The translations under genes and the position numbers were made by a program. A stretch of 64,000 nt of DNA from Mactromeris polynyma (Eukaryota > Mollusca > Bivalvia > Venerida > Mactridae), in the NCBI GenBank assembly GCA_032209605.1, contig JASFXZ010000001.1:20478256-20542255 (forward strand), read 5' to 3'. This document shows positions 12,401 to 19,459 of this stretch, one piece after another. Each line of letters starts with the position of its first letter. The first letter of the stretch is position 1. Under the pieces are notes generated by a model. The model searched no databases. It was given only the letters and a program-made list of their open reading frames with translations, and was not told the DNA's origin.

Positions 12401-15400
12401 TTAGTTTTGTTCATACTTTTACTTTAATAGAAAAACACAGTAACGTTGGTATTTTATTTCTTGCTACCATTGCATTCAGCTGGAGGTATCTATGTATACT
12501 CATTTGTGTTGATAAATGGAATTTCATGTGTAATTAATTAGATGTACTTGAAACATACCTCTCCTGCATTCAGTTACCACTAACAATTGTGAACATTATG
12601 AAACTTCTTTTGATCATTTTTAGCTACTTAAATGTCTCGCAGACAGACACGCCACTTGGCTTTTATGAATGCCTGGGACAGTAGCTTTCATGTAAATTTT
12701 GGAAATTTATTAGTGAATCCAAAGGGGTTCGAATCCAAGACCCCTACGACATTAGCGCCTAGCACTGAAGTAACTGCGACCATACCCACTACGCCACCGA
12801 GGCAACCCCAAAAATTATGAAACTGTTTATTCGAAAACCTAGCTAGTTTTCCCTGTGTTTTACAGTTCACTACAAATGAGGACGAGAAGTTGATGGTGTT
12901 TGCGGATGAATGGCAGGAAGAAATCTCTTCAAGATTTATACCAAAACGTGAAGTCAAGACTTTTGTCACAGACATAAACTTTAAATCCGTGTTTATCACT
13001 CGGTATTTCAAAGCAATCAAACCACCGGAAGATTTGACGGACAAGGGGTTATCACCTGAAGCAACAGCCGAGCTGGTGGCTAGATACGTCTCCCTCATAC
13101 CATTCATCCCAGATTCTATGATATTTCCAGGACTCTGTGACATATGGAACACCTGTGATGTAAGTGGAAATGATCTACATATAGTTTAAAAGATCATACA
13201 CTTTTAATATTCAAGCATGAGAATTTTATGAGGATTTGTTGAATTTTGTGGATTTTGGGCTGCCAGGAACATTGCACCCTCCCATATGATTCCCACCCTA
13301 AACTACCAGTGGGCCTATGGCAGTCCCATTTTCAGACCCCATATGATCCCCACCACCAAAGGGCCTAAGACAGTCCCCTGTTCATCCCCATATGATCCCC
13401 ACTTCCAGAGGGCCATAGACAGTCCCCTGTCCACCCCCATATGATCCCCACATCCTAAGGCAGTTCCCTTTGACCCCCTGCTTGAGAAGTTCAGCTGATT
13501 GATTTTAAAGTTTACCATTCTCATGCCCTAATAGTACACTGAAAATGTCATTTTGTTGTTGAATAGACTTAAAAATTTTAAAGCAAAGTTTTGAGGATAG
13601 TTGGTGTTACTGAAGGGAAGGTAAAGCTCTAGGTATGTCATTGTTCTGGAGAGATTATTGCTTTGGAGAGGTTATTGCTCTTGAGGGAAGGAGGTACTCC
13701 GTCATTAGTAGACATGTTGTTTTTTCTATTCTTCTAATAAAATTATTTGTTTCAAAACCTTGTTGAATGAAGGGTATGTCTCGAATAAAAGGCTGAATGC
13801 ATACTTTGACTAGATAACAAGTCCCTATGTTTAGTCATTGTCAATTTTGGAGTCATGTTTAGAAAAAAACATCTTAGTAATTTTTGTGATATTTTCCGTT
13901 TTTTAGTAATTTTTGTGATATTTCCCCTGTTTCCAGCAATTTTTGTGATATATCCCCTGTTTTTCAGCAATTTTTGTGATATTTCCCCTGTTTCCGGCAA
14001 TTTTTATGATATTTCCCGTTTTTCTGCAATTTTTGTGACATTTTCCGTTTTTCAAAAAAAATTGTGATATTTCCCCTGTTTTTCAGCAAGTTTTATATTT
14101 CCCCTGATTTTCAGCAATTTTTGTGAAATTTCCCCTTGTTTATCAACAATTTTTGCCCTGTTTTTTAGCATTTTTTGTGATATGTCCCTGGTTTTTCAGC
14201 AATTTTTGTTATATTTCCCCTGTTTCCAGCAATTTTTGTATTTCCTCTGTTTTTCAGCAAGTTTTGTGATATTTCCCCAGTTTTTCAGCAACTTTTGTGA
14301 TATTTCCCCTGTTTTTTAACATTTTTTGTGATATTTCCCTTGTTTTTCAGCAATTTTTGTGATATTTCCCCTGTTCCCAGCAATTTTTATATTTCCTCTG
14401 TTTTTCAGCAATTTTTGTGATATTTGCCCTGTTTTTCAGCAGTTTTTGTGATATTTCCCGTTTTTCAGCAATTCCTGCAGATGTTATCAGGAGACGAGGA
14501 GGAACATGCCATTCTACTTGTCAACTTTTTCCTCTCCCTTGGTAAGAAAGCGTGGTTGATATGTGGTTCCGCTATTCCAGAGGGTCCAACTGCCTATGTG
14601 TTGTCTGAAGAAGCTGTAGGGTACTGGGTGTGGAATCCTAGCTCAGGGGAACATTTCCGTACTCAGGACACAACCAGTCCATTACAAACTATTGGATGTC
14701 TTGTCAACCATGAAAATGTAAGTAAATGTTTTGTATGGTCCATTTGAACTGCAAGTGATGATAGCGAAATACAGTAAAACCTCACTTTAAGACCACCTCA
14801 ATAATAAGAACATCTCAATCATAAGACCATCTCGAAATTAAGACCTGAATTTTCAAGTCCATTTTCATTGTTTTGCTCTTTATTTGACCTCACTATTAAG
14901 ACCACCTCATGATGAAGACCAGTTTTCAAGAGTCCCAAGGGTGGTCTTATTATTGAGGTTTAACTGTACCTCTACAAAATGTTTTTAAAAAACGAAATAA
15001 ACACTAATAAAAAAAAACTTTACAAAAATAAATAATCATTCAATATGTATTAGTAAAGTAAGAAAGTTTTGTTTCAAATTCTAATTTGGGTCTTTCATCA
15101 TGATTTAACAACTTTTTAGTCTAACATTTTTTCAATTTTTTTCTTGTTTACATATGTTTCAGTTCTTTTTCACTTGAGGACAAGAAGTTTTTGACCCATA
15201 TATGATCTTGTCTAATTTTTTATCTAGTTCCCACCTTTGGTTTTATAAGGTGCAATTCTGTCTAGCACAAGACAACCATAAATGATTCGTGTTTCATTTT
15301 GAATACAAGCATATATTGTTGTCTGTATTGTTTGGTTATAGATCTGGTCAAATATACAACAGTATGATAAGCCGTCACAAATGACATTCAAACTGGATGA

Positions 15401-17954
15401 TACAGCTTGTTGGGAAACTATATTCAACTCGAAATATCACAATCCTGGCCTTGGAAGTATGCAGGTAAATTTTATGTTCATATATTTACTTGCCATCATA
15501 GACGTTGTGCTTGGTTGTCACAAAATGTTTGAAATGCTAGCAAAAGGAAAGCCACACCCACAAACGGATTTCCCCAAACACGTCCCACTGCAAAACCTGA
15601 GACCTTTTGATCTTTCTTGTGATTACCCAGTTACATTAATGCTAATTGTTTATTTGGTCATTCTATCCAAACATGAACTGTCAATCTTCTAAAAACACAA
15701 GTTTCTGGTTGATTTGAGAACAGTTTGAAGATTGACCAATGTCAAGGCTGCATTTAAAGACTTGTTGAAGATTGACCAATGGCAGGTCTGCATTCATAGA
15801 CTTGTCGAAGATTGACCAATGGCAGGTCTGCATTCATAGACTTGTCGTAGATTGACCAATGGCTAGGCTGCATTTTGAGACTGGTCTCTGAACTACTATG
15901 AGCCTGGGCCCAGATTCTGGTCAACTTATATTTTGCTATTCATATACTTCTATATAGTTCAAATGTATTTACAATTAATGAATTGTATTCTTGCTGCTAA
16001 TGTTTGATACTTATATGATAGCTTATATTACTACATGTGCCATCATACTTGCTATATTTTCAGCCGGATGCCTTGTACTACTTTCCCACAGATAAAGATT
16101 ACGTTACAGAGCTTCAGGAGAAGATTCAATCTGTATTGAAGAATAAGATAATGGATTGGAGAAGCCGTTATATAACACGTTGGAATCGACATTGTACGCA
16201 AATCATGAGGAAGATATTACCAGTGTAAGAAATTTTGTTTGGACAGTTTTAAATTTTTACTGAATTTTTCTGGTATTTAGTTAATATAAGACCAGAACAA
16301 TATGGATCTATGTGTAGCATGCTCAGGTGGGTAGGTTTTTCAGCATTCTGATCGAAAAAAGTCTGAGAATGTCAAAAATCCCCAACAATGATGTTAATAC
16401 AAAACGACATGACCCATTTTGCCGAGAACAATGTGTCAGAAAGCTAATGACCATGCTCAGAAATCTCTGTGAATTTTGAAGCTAATCAGTTGCACCGAAT
16501 TGTCTTCAGATGTTATATAATGATAAATATTTATTAGATTATATATCAATTGAATTGTCTTGTGTTACAAAACATTTAAACCTGTTTAATGATAGCATTA
16601 TTGTTATAGCATTATAACATGCATGTTTAACGATATACGAGGGATGATCAATAAATTTGTGGACTTTTCTTATAACTTTTGAATGCGTATTTATTGATCA
16701 TCCCTCGTATGATAGATATCAGATTATTTATACTGCTGCTTCTTGGAAACTTTGATTTTATTGAGTTTCTCATATTTCAGATTGGAGGAGAACTGTGGGA
16801 AATCTGTCGGTGAACAACATATTCGTGAGCTAGAACAGTCGTTCACGTCCTATAAGGTGCGTTAACATTTGGTTGCATTCTTCAATGTGTCATGTTACGT
16901 TGCCAATGTCATTAAAATCAGTATGTTCACTATCAGGGTAATAAACCAATTGATTATTAGTTATGTTGTGCATTGGAATGTTTTCTATTATTTACCAGAG
17001 ATATGAGTCGCCCTAGGTCACAAACAGTGAACTCATTTTTCAAGTTTTTTCAATGTCATTTAAGAAACAATCTCAGTTAAAGAACATGCTTTTTTCTACA
17101 AATTCACAGCTGATCAATTCATACGACATTTTGTTTCGGTCATTCGCAATCAACTACCACGGCTCTATCAAGCACTTTGATTTGTCAAGATGTCTGTCGC
17201 CAAGCTTATCGTCCCTGTATCAACTGATGAAAGGTTTTGTTACAAGTCATATATAAAAATGGATTTTAGAGATTAAAGCCATTTCCGTTCATTACTGTCT
17301 GGATCATCCCTAAAAGTGCTCTAAATTTTCGACCACAGAAACAATTTTTTTCCGGCACATGTAAAACCTGGAATTCCAGGAATACCATGAAGACTTTCAT
17401 CTCTGGTTTTGCATTTTTTTTATTCCTAGGACCTGTAATACAACTACTCTTTGGCCTTGGGCACTAAAATTTTAGTCTGTCGAGTCCGAATGTGGAGTGG
17501 TTTGAAATGTGCAATGTATGCCGAGTATTCTTTGTGATTCTTTCCTACAGATTTTGGTTTTGGGATTTGAGTGCAAGAATTGTGTCCAAACTTTAAATAC
17601 TCCCAGGTCCTGTTCACCATGGAAATGCTTAAAAATTATGTCTCTATATTTCTACAATTGACGTGTTGAGATGGCTCAAATTCAGGAGGATACACAGCGT
17701 TTGGTTTGCTGGTGTAGAGCTATAATTACCTCGTGAAGTTAAAGAATATTATTATATTTTTGCAGGTGTCTGGTTTCCCGATCAATATGCCATTTACTGA
17801 AGTCGATCCAATTGTTGAAACAGTGTACTCGACGGGGGTACATGCTCAGGAATCCAGTGATGTAGAATTCGCTCTTGCTGTATACGTACATCCGTATCCA
17901 AACTCTGTGCTCTCTGTGTGGGTGTATGTGGCTTCCTTGATGAGAATGAGATAG
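3388..17954 (+). CDS. CC2D2A: CC2D2A-like protein, 3' part of the gene (12 exons, partial)
   Basis: This is the C-terminal ~545 residues of CC2D2A, a MKS-module protein of the ciliary transition zone that anchors the ciliary gate (human gene linked to Joubert and Meckel syndromes). Twelve exons with GT-AG borders and matching phases join at 3388-3436, 4858-4875, 8776-8885, 9888-9984, 10636-10734, 11731-11904, 12866-13159, 14469-14717, 15342-15464, 16064-16224, 16781-16856 and 17766-17954. The product reads through the end of a C2 domain ([29 protein letters not shown]), then [14 protein letters not shown], then the transglutaminase-like fold ([33 protein letters not shown]), ending [19 protein letters not shown]. 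These motifs match vertebrate CC2D2A closely. In this family the transglutaminase-like fold is reported to be catalytically inactive. The N-terminal coiled-coil part lies outside the window. Identity is near certain; the first two exons are weaker. Confidence 0.93.
3603..3868. mobile_element. TIR element, CAGGGCCC family, copy 1
   Basis: Inverted ends CAGGGCCCTTATTCACCAAC and ...TTTGTGAATATGGGCCCTG continue inward (ACGTTTTAAGACT, AGTCTTAAAACGT) for about 50 bp. There is no clear target duplication. A related copy is at 30330-30578. Confidence 0.65.
4593..4668. mobile_element. 76-bp hairpin MITE, CGAGGGTTCA family, copy 2
   Basis: Same length and layout as the copy at 3224-3299: CGAGGG...CCCTCG ends, arms GCGCAAGACTATCCTAA and TTAGGATAGTCTTGCA, and a TATATCAATACATAGG centre. 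Confidence 0.75.
4858..4875 (+). CDS. CC2D2A: CC2D2A microexon (candidate, 18 nt)
   Basis: Only 18 nt (GAC TCT TTA ATG GAG GGA, DSLMEG) between a good acceptor (tgatttcag) and a near-perfect donor (gtaagta). It keeps phase 0 with the exons on both sides. It could be alternatively spliced, since skipping it preserves the frame. Confidence 0.45.
5570..5838. mobile_element. hAT-like MITE, CACAGGAGATTG family, copy 2
   Basis: Ends CACAGGAGATTGTCACAAGT and ...GAACATCTCCTGTG, with inner arms TTCTCTCCCTTTATCCC and AAAGGGAGAGAACTC. The flanks GTTGGTAC and GATGGCAC match at 6 of 8 bases, consistent with a decayed 8-bp duplication. The 269 bp interior has no real gene. Confidence 0.75.
6080..6175. repeat. 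Dispersed repeat, inverted relative of 22739-22800
   Basis: The segment with GGTGGGGAATTAGACCCCAA reappears on the other strand near 22741-22775 (ttggggggtgtccaattccccacc). No coding sequence or defined ends can be set from two fragments. Confidence 0.4.
6511..6790 (+). mobile_element. tRNA-derived SINE
   Basis: A tRNA-like head has an A box (TAGCTCAGTTGGTAGAGC, about 6515-6533) and a B box (GGGTTCAATTCCC, 6545-6557) too close together for a complete cloverleaf. A tRNA-unrelated body follows (TTGTGGTCATGTCC, ACTTCGGAGAAG) to an A-rich end near 6720-6790. It is therefore a SINE and not a functional tRNA gene. Confidence 0.7.
7235..8175. repeat. Minisatellite, ~44-45 bp unit, ~21 copies, in CC2D2A intron
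   Basis: Units read GTTCATTGGTGTGTCACACA followed by ATTTGTAACCCTGTTAAATC and TACAGTCAG. A variant unit (GGTTCTTTGAAGTGTCACAA) alternates with the main one, giving a higher-order A-A-B pattern from about 7400 to 7920. Edge copies are the most diverged, as expected for unequal-exchange growth. The small ORFs in it are by-products. Confidence 0.95.
8482..8640 (+). mobile_element. tRNA-derived SINE fragment
   Basis: The tRNA-like head has an A-box-like GTGGTCAAGAGGTAGAGTG and a B box (TAGTTCGAGTCCAAC), resembling a Ser/Leu-type tRNA. A short unrelated tail follows. No stable acceptor stem can be formed, so it is most likely a SINE inside the intron before the 8776 exon. Confidence 0.55.
8776..8885 (+). 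CDS. CC2D2A: CC2D2A exon, C2-domain strand region
   Basis: Acceptor tattgcag, donor gtatgt, 110 nt, ends in phase 2. It encodes [12 protein letters not shown] and the C2-type motif [16 protein letters not shown], which aligns with the human VRPFVEVSFQ / GPNPSWNEELELPF region. Confidence 0.92.
8965..9323. mobile_element. Non-autonomous hAT element with exact 8-bp TSD
   Basis: Ends TAGGGATGTCAACGAAT and ATTCGTTGACATCTCTA form inverted repeats, and the interior is rich in CGAATATTCG palindromes. The element is 359 bp. The 8-bp sequence CTTTAAAC lies directly outside both ends (8957-8964 and 9324-9331), a perfect target duplication. It sits in the CC2D2A intron. Confidence 0.9.
9705..9836. mobile_element. 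TIR element/MITE, ~132 bp
   Basis: Inverted ends GTTATAAATCAGAATGTTGG (continuing GGACCAGTCT) and AGACTGGTCCCAAAACTCTG (continuing ATATATAAC). It has no coding capacity and lies in the intron before the 9888 exon. Confidence 0.65.
9888..9984 (+). CDS. CC2D2A: CC2D2A exon
   Basis: Acceptor attccag, donor gtgagt, 97 nt. The first G completes the Lys codon split from the previous exon. It encodes [17 protein letters not shown] and [14 protein letters not shown], matching the human APNGDYS... and INIFDEV region. Confidence 0.92.
10194..10552. mobile_element. Pogo-like MITE (CAGTAAAACCTCA family), split by another MITE
   Basis: Ends CAGTAAAACCTCAATAATAA and ...GAGGTTAAGCTG with TA on both sides (10192-10193 and 10553-10554). 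Its middle is interrupted at 10270-10458 by a second TA-flanked element. The outer family recurs at 14772-14966, 56052-56189 and 58821-58998, and probably in decayed form at 34603-34770. Confidence 0.8.
10270..10458. mobile_element. Nested TA-flanked MITE (CAGTCAAACCTGT family)
   Basis: 189 bp with ends CAGTCAAACCTGTGTTAAAG and ...GACAGGTTTGACTG, TA directly outside both ends, sitting inside the older MITE at 10194-10552. Pogo/Tigger-like by its CAGT ends and TA target. Confidence 0.8.
10636..10734 (+). CDS. CC2D2A: CC2D2A exon
   Basis: 99 nt, phase 0 to phase 0, acceptor gttgtag, donor gtaaga. It encodes [19 protein letters not shown] and [14 protein letters not shown]. The human counterpart has DDRERGSGIHTRIE and PFSTIYF, so this is one of the best conserved stretches. 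Confidence 0.95.
10787..11018. mobile_element. Mariner-like MITE with TA target
   Basis: About 38-bp inverted repeats, CAGGGTGTTAAAAAAGTTTG (on to TTCACAAAGTTTGAATT) and the complement ending TTATAACACCATG, flanked by TA at 10785-10786 and 11019-11020. The interior is 232 bp and non-coding. The overlapping small ORFs on both strands are by-products. Confidence 0.8.
11731..11904 (+). CDS. CC2D2A: CC2D2A exon
   Basis: 174 nt, acceptor gtttcag, donor gtatgt, phase 0 at both ends. It encodes [19 protein letters not shown], then [10 protein letters not shown], matching the human IDGTFKIDIPPVLLGY and LFITIEP motifs. The open frame upstream of 11731 is intron and should not be included. Confidence 0.95.
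11930..12160. repeat. Dispersed repeat, shared with 23757-24010
   Basis: The motif GAAGGGGGTCGCAGCCC, then GGGAATTTCAAGC, then a TTTACCAAGGTCAAAC segment recurs in the same order at 23757-24010. It starts near CAGGGGCC, so it may be an hAT-type non-autonomous element, but the right end is not clear. Confidence 0.5.
12700..12806 (-). mobile_element. tRNA-derived SINE head, minus strand
   Basis: Read on the minus strand it has an A-box-like TGGCGTAGTGGG and a B box (GGATTCGAACCCC). The stems do not form a full cloverleaf and the intervening spacer is long, so it is a SINE and not a tRNA gene. It lies in the intron between the 11731 and 12866 exons. Confidence 0.5.
12866..13159 (+). CDS. CC2D2A: CC2D2A exon, start of transglutaminase-like region
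   Basis: 294 nt, acceptor gttttacag, donor gtaagt, phase 0 at both ends. It encodes [19 protein letters not shown], then [12 protein letters not shown], then [19 protein letters not shown] and [10 protein letters not shown]. The last block is nearly identical in vertebrates ([15 protein letters not shown]). Confidence 0.96.
13255..13470. repeat. Imperfect ~49-57 bp tandem repeat, 4 copies
   Basis: CATATGAT followed by a C-rich CCCCAC recurs at about 13283, 13340, 13389 and 13438, with GGGCCTAAGACAGTCCCC between. It is a diverged minisatellite in a CC2D2A intron. Confidence 0.8.
13858..14468 (+). repeat. ~30-bp minisatellite made of splice-acceptor-like units
   Basis: About 20 imperfect units of TTTCCCCTGTTTTTCAGCAA followed by TTTTTGTGATA fill 610 bp of intron. 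Each consensus unit is a pyrimidine tract plus CAG, that is, a textbook 3' splice site. The last unit (tttcccgtttttcag) is the acceptor actually needed for the in-phase exon at 14469. Several units carry point changes (CCGG, TTAG, AACA) that spoil the AG. Confidence 0.93.
14469..14717 (+). CDS. CC2D2A: CC2D2A exon
   Basis: 249 nt, acceptor is the last unit of the intronic minisatellite (ttttcag), donor gtaagt, phase 0 at both ends. It encodes [17 protein letters not shown], then [20 protein letters not shown], then WNPSSGEHF. The human protein has QFLDLLAGDEEEHAVLL and [11 protein letters not shown], which fixes the start at 14469. Confidence 0.96.
14772..14966. mobile_element. Pogo-like MITE (CAGTAAAACCTCA family)
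   Basis: 195 bp with ends CAGTAAAACCTCACTTTAAG and ...TTGAGGTTTAACTG, TA outside both ends (14770-14771 and 14967-14968). The interior is in the opposite orientation to the copy at 10194. Confidence 0.8.
15342..15464 (+). CDS. CC2D2A: CC2D2A exon
   Basis: 123 nt, acceptor gttatag, donor gtaaat, phase 0 at both ends. It encodes [16 protein letters not shown], then WETIFNSKY and PGLGSMQ. The human protein reads NIWFNIQRYESP... and PGLSSVQ at the same place. Confidence 0.93.
15729..15885. repeat. 40-bp tandem repeat, 4 copies
   Basis: ATTGACCAAT recurs at 15731, 15771, 15811 and 15851, exactly 40 bp apart, with GGCAGGTCTGCATTCATAGA between. It lies in a CC2D2A intron. Confidence 0.9.
16064..16224 (+). 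CDS. CC2D2A: CC2D2A exon
   Basis: 161 nt, acceptor attttcag, donor gtaaga, ends in phase 2. It encodes [20 protein letters not shown], then [19 protein letters not shown]. The human KIMDWRPRHLTRWNRYC motif is unmistakable. Confidence 0.96.
16638..16707. mobile_element. 70-bp TA-flanked hairpin MITE
   Basis: Arms CGAGGGATGATCAATAAAT and ATTTATTGATCATCCCTCG with TA outside each end. Mariner-like by target and size. Confidence 0.75.
16781..16856 (+). CDS. CC2D2A: CC2D2A exon
   Basis: 76 nt, acceptor atttcag, donor gtgcgt. It completes the split Val codon, then encodes [19 protein letters not shown] to SYK. It has the right length and phase for the human LLEKSQG...LLKQLGDYR segment, although similarity is low. 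Confidence 0.88.
17766..17954 (+). CDS. CC2D2A: CC2D2A terminal coding exon
   Basis: Acceptor tttttgcag, then [47 protein letters not shown] and [10 protein letters not shown], stop TAG. The human C-terminus has the same GFPLHMPYSEV, VYSTGVH, and FALAVYIHPYP blocks, so the reading frame ends naturally here. Confidence 0.97.
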   Translation: MSGFPINMPFTEVDPIVETVYSTGVHAQESSDVEFALAVYVHPYPNSVLSVWVYVASLMRMR

Positions 17955-18487
17955 TGTTGTAGTTTGTATGTGACTTGACAGACTGAACTTCAGTGGGTGG
18001 AAATACTATAGAGGTTACTTAGCTCAATGTCCGATCTTTCTATAGTAAAAAAATATATGATCGATTCAGGTTTCCCGACCTACCCTAGTACTTTTTTGGG
18101 GGGGTAAAATTTCTTCTTTTTGGTAACATTTCTGTGAATTTTTCTTTAGGTTCATATTTCTGCCCAGTTATTAAGACATAAAGATTTATTTTCACCTCGA
18201 TTTAACAAAATGTCAGCGTCCGTTCTAGGCGTACAAATTATAAAAAATGCAGCCACATGGATGAAGAAAAAAAAATCCGTCATTTGAGCTTGAAACCTGA
18301 AACACACGCCTTAGAAGATAAGAAAATATGGATGTGTTAGTGATTCCGTCCTGACCATAAGACATCTGTGATATTTATTTTAGGATTTTTATTTATTGCA
18401 AGAGTAGTTATGGAAGTAATTTTAGATGTACATGTATCATGATTTTATTGTACTAGAATTGTAATTAATATTAAAAAGCAAATATAT

Positions 18488-18493
18488 AATAAA
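18488..18493 (+). promoter_or_regulatory. Candidate poly(A) signal of CC2D2A
   Basis: AATAAA about 530 nt after the CC2D2A stop codon, in a T/A-rich tail. Position is plausible; usage is not shown by sequence alone. Confidence 0.45.
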
Positions 18494-18722
18494 CATATGT
18501 ATATATATAAATATATAAAATTGGAAATTTGTTTGTTTTTTAGTCTGTCTTTAGTCTCCCAATACAACAAAATGAACTAACTAATATAAAGACATATCAT
18601 TTAATTACAGTTACATAATTATTTTCATAAACATGAATATGTACAAGTATTCAAAACATCTTGATAACTAAGCTTAGCTTCAAGTACAGCAACAAAGTGC
18701 CCATCACTCTCAACAAGTTTCT

Positions 18723-18728
18723 TTTATT
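18723..18728 (-). promoter_or_regulatory. Candidate poly(A) signal of DMAP1
   Basis: AATAAA on the minus strand about 660 nt after the DMAP1 stop, beyond the minisatellite. Other AT-rich candidates exist nearby. Confidence 0.35.
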
Positions 18729-19083
18729 TTAATATCAATAATGAACGCCGACATGATAATATAACACCTATCAAAATTTTCGCCTGAAGTGTCTACCTAA
18801 AAATAATGCGTATACCTCTTTTTATATATCTTCACATTACGATGTGAAAATTAAACTGTTAATAATGAAGCATGTAAAATCGGTTCCTGCTCCATCTCTC
18901 CACATGCAAATATACAAAAACACTTATGTCGAAATATGTCAAAGCAATCAGTTTGTTCAACGAACTGAGAGTACTACACCTGTGAGGTAATAGTTTGTAT
19001 GAAATGAGAGTCAAAACTTGGCAATCACATAGTATGAACACATTAAACTGAAAAGACCATCAGTATCAACTGTTTTAACATCT

Positions 19084-19386
19084 TCATAAGTCAAGGTTAC
19101 AAGTCAAGGTCACAAGACAAGGTCACAAGACAAGGTCACCAGTTGTGGGCACAAGACAAGGTCACAAATCATGGTCACAAGTCAAGGTCACAAATCATGG
19201 TCACAAGTCAAGGTCACCAGTCGTGGGCACAAGACAAGGTCACCAGTCGTGGGCACAAGTCAAGGTCACAAATCATGGTCACAAGTCAAGGTCAACAGTC
19301 GTGGGCACAAGACAAGGTCACAAATCATGGTCACAAGTCAAGGTCACCAGTTGTGGGCACAAGACAAGGTCACAAATCAAAGTCAC
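19084..19386. repeat. Minisatellite of 13-bp GTCAAGGTCACAA-type subunits in the DMAP1 3' UTR
   Basis: About 23 subunits of GTCACAAGTCAAG, mixed with AGACAAG, ATCATG and AGTCGTGGGCACAAG variants, make a higher-order pattern of about 39-65 bp. The array ends five bases from the DMAP1 stop codon, so it forms the start of the 3' UTR (read as TGACCTTGACTTGTGACC in the message). TCAAGGTCA, the ERR/SF-1-type nuclear receptor half site, occurs several times. Confidence 0.93.
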
Positions 19387-19390
19387 GTGA

Positions 19391-19459
19391 TCACACTTTG
19401 TTTTTCATTTTCTTCAATAATTGAGTTGTTGTTGATTCTAAAGCTGCCTTTCTTTTCCT
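19391..19459 (-). CDS. DMAP1: DMAP1 terminal exon
   Basis: On the minus strand, acceptor gttttcag, then RKRKAALESTTTQLLKKMKN and KV with stop TGA. 69 nt including stop, phase 0. The basic tail RKRKAALE suits the DMAP1 C-terminus. Confidence 0.85.
   Translation of the reverse strand, partial: RKRKAALESTTTQLLKKMKNKV

Larger units (their letters stand above)
17955..19083. other. 3' UTRs and short gap between convergent CC2D2A and DMAP1
   Basis: No coding sequence. An AATAAA at 18488-18493 (+) is a candidate poly(A) signal for CC2D2A, and TTTATT at 18723-18728 is a candidate AATAAA for DMAP1 on the minus strand. If both are used, the transcripts end within roughly 200 bp of each other. Confidence 0.55.
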
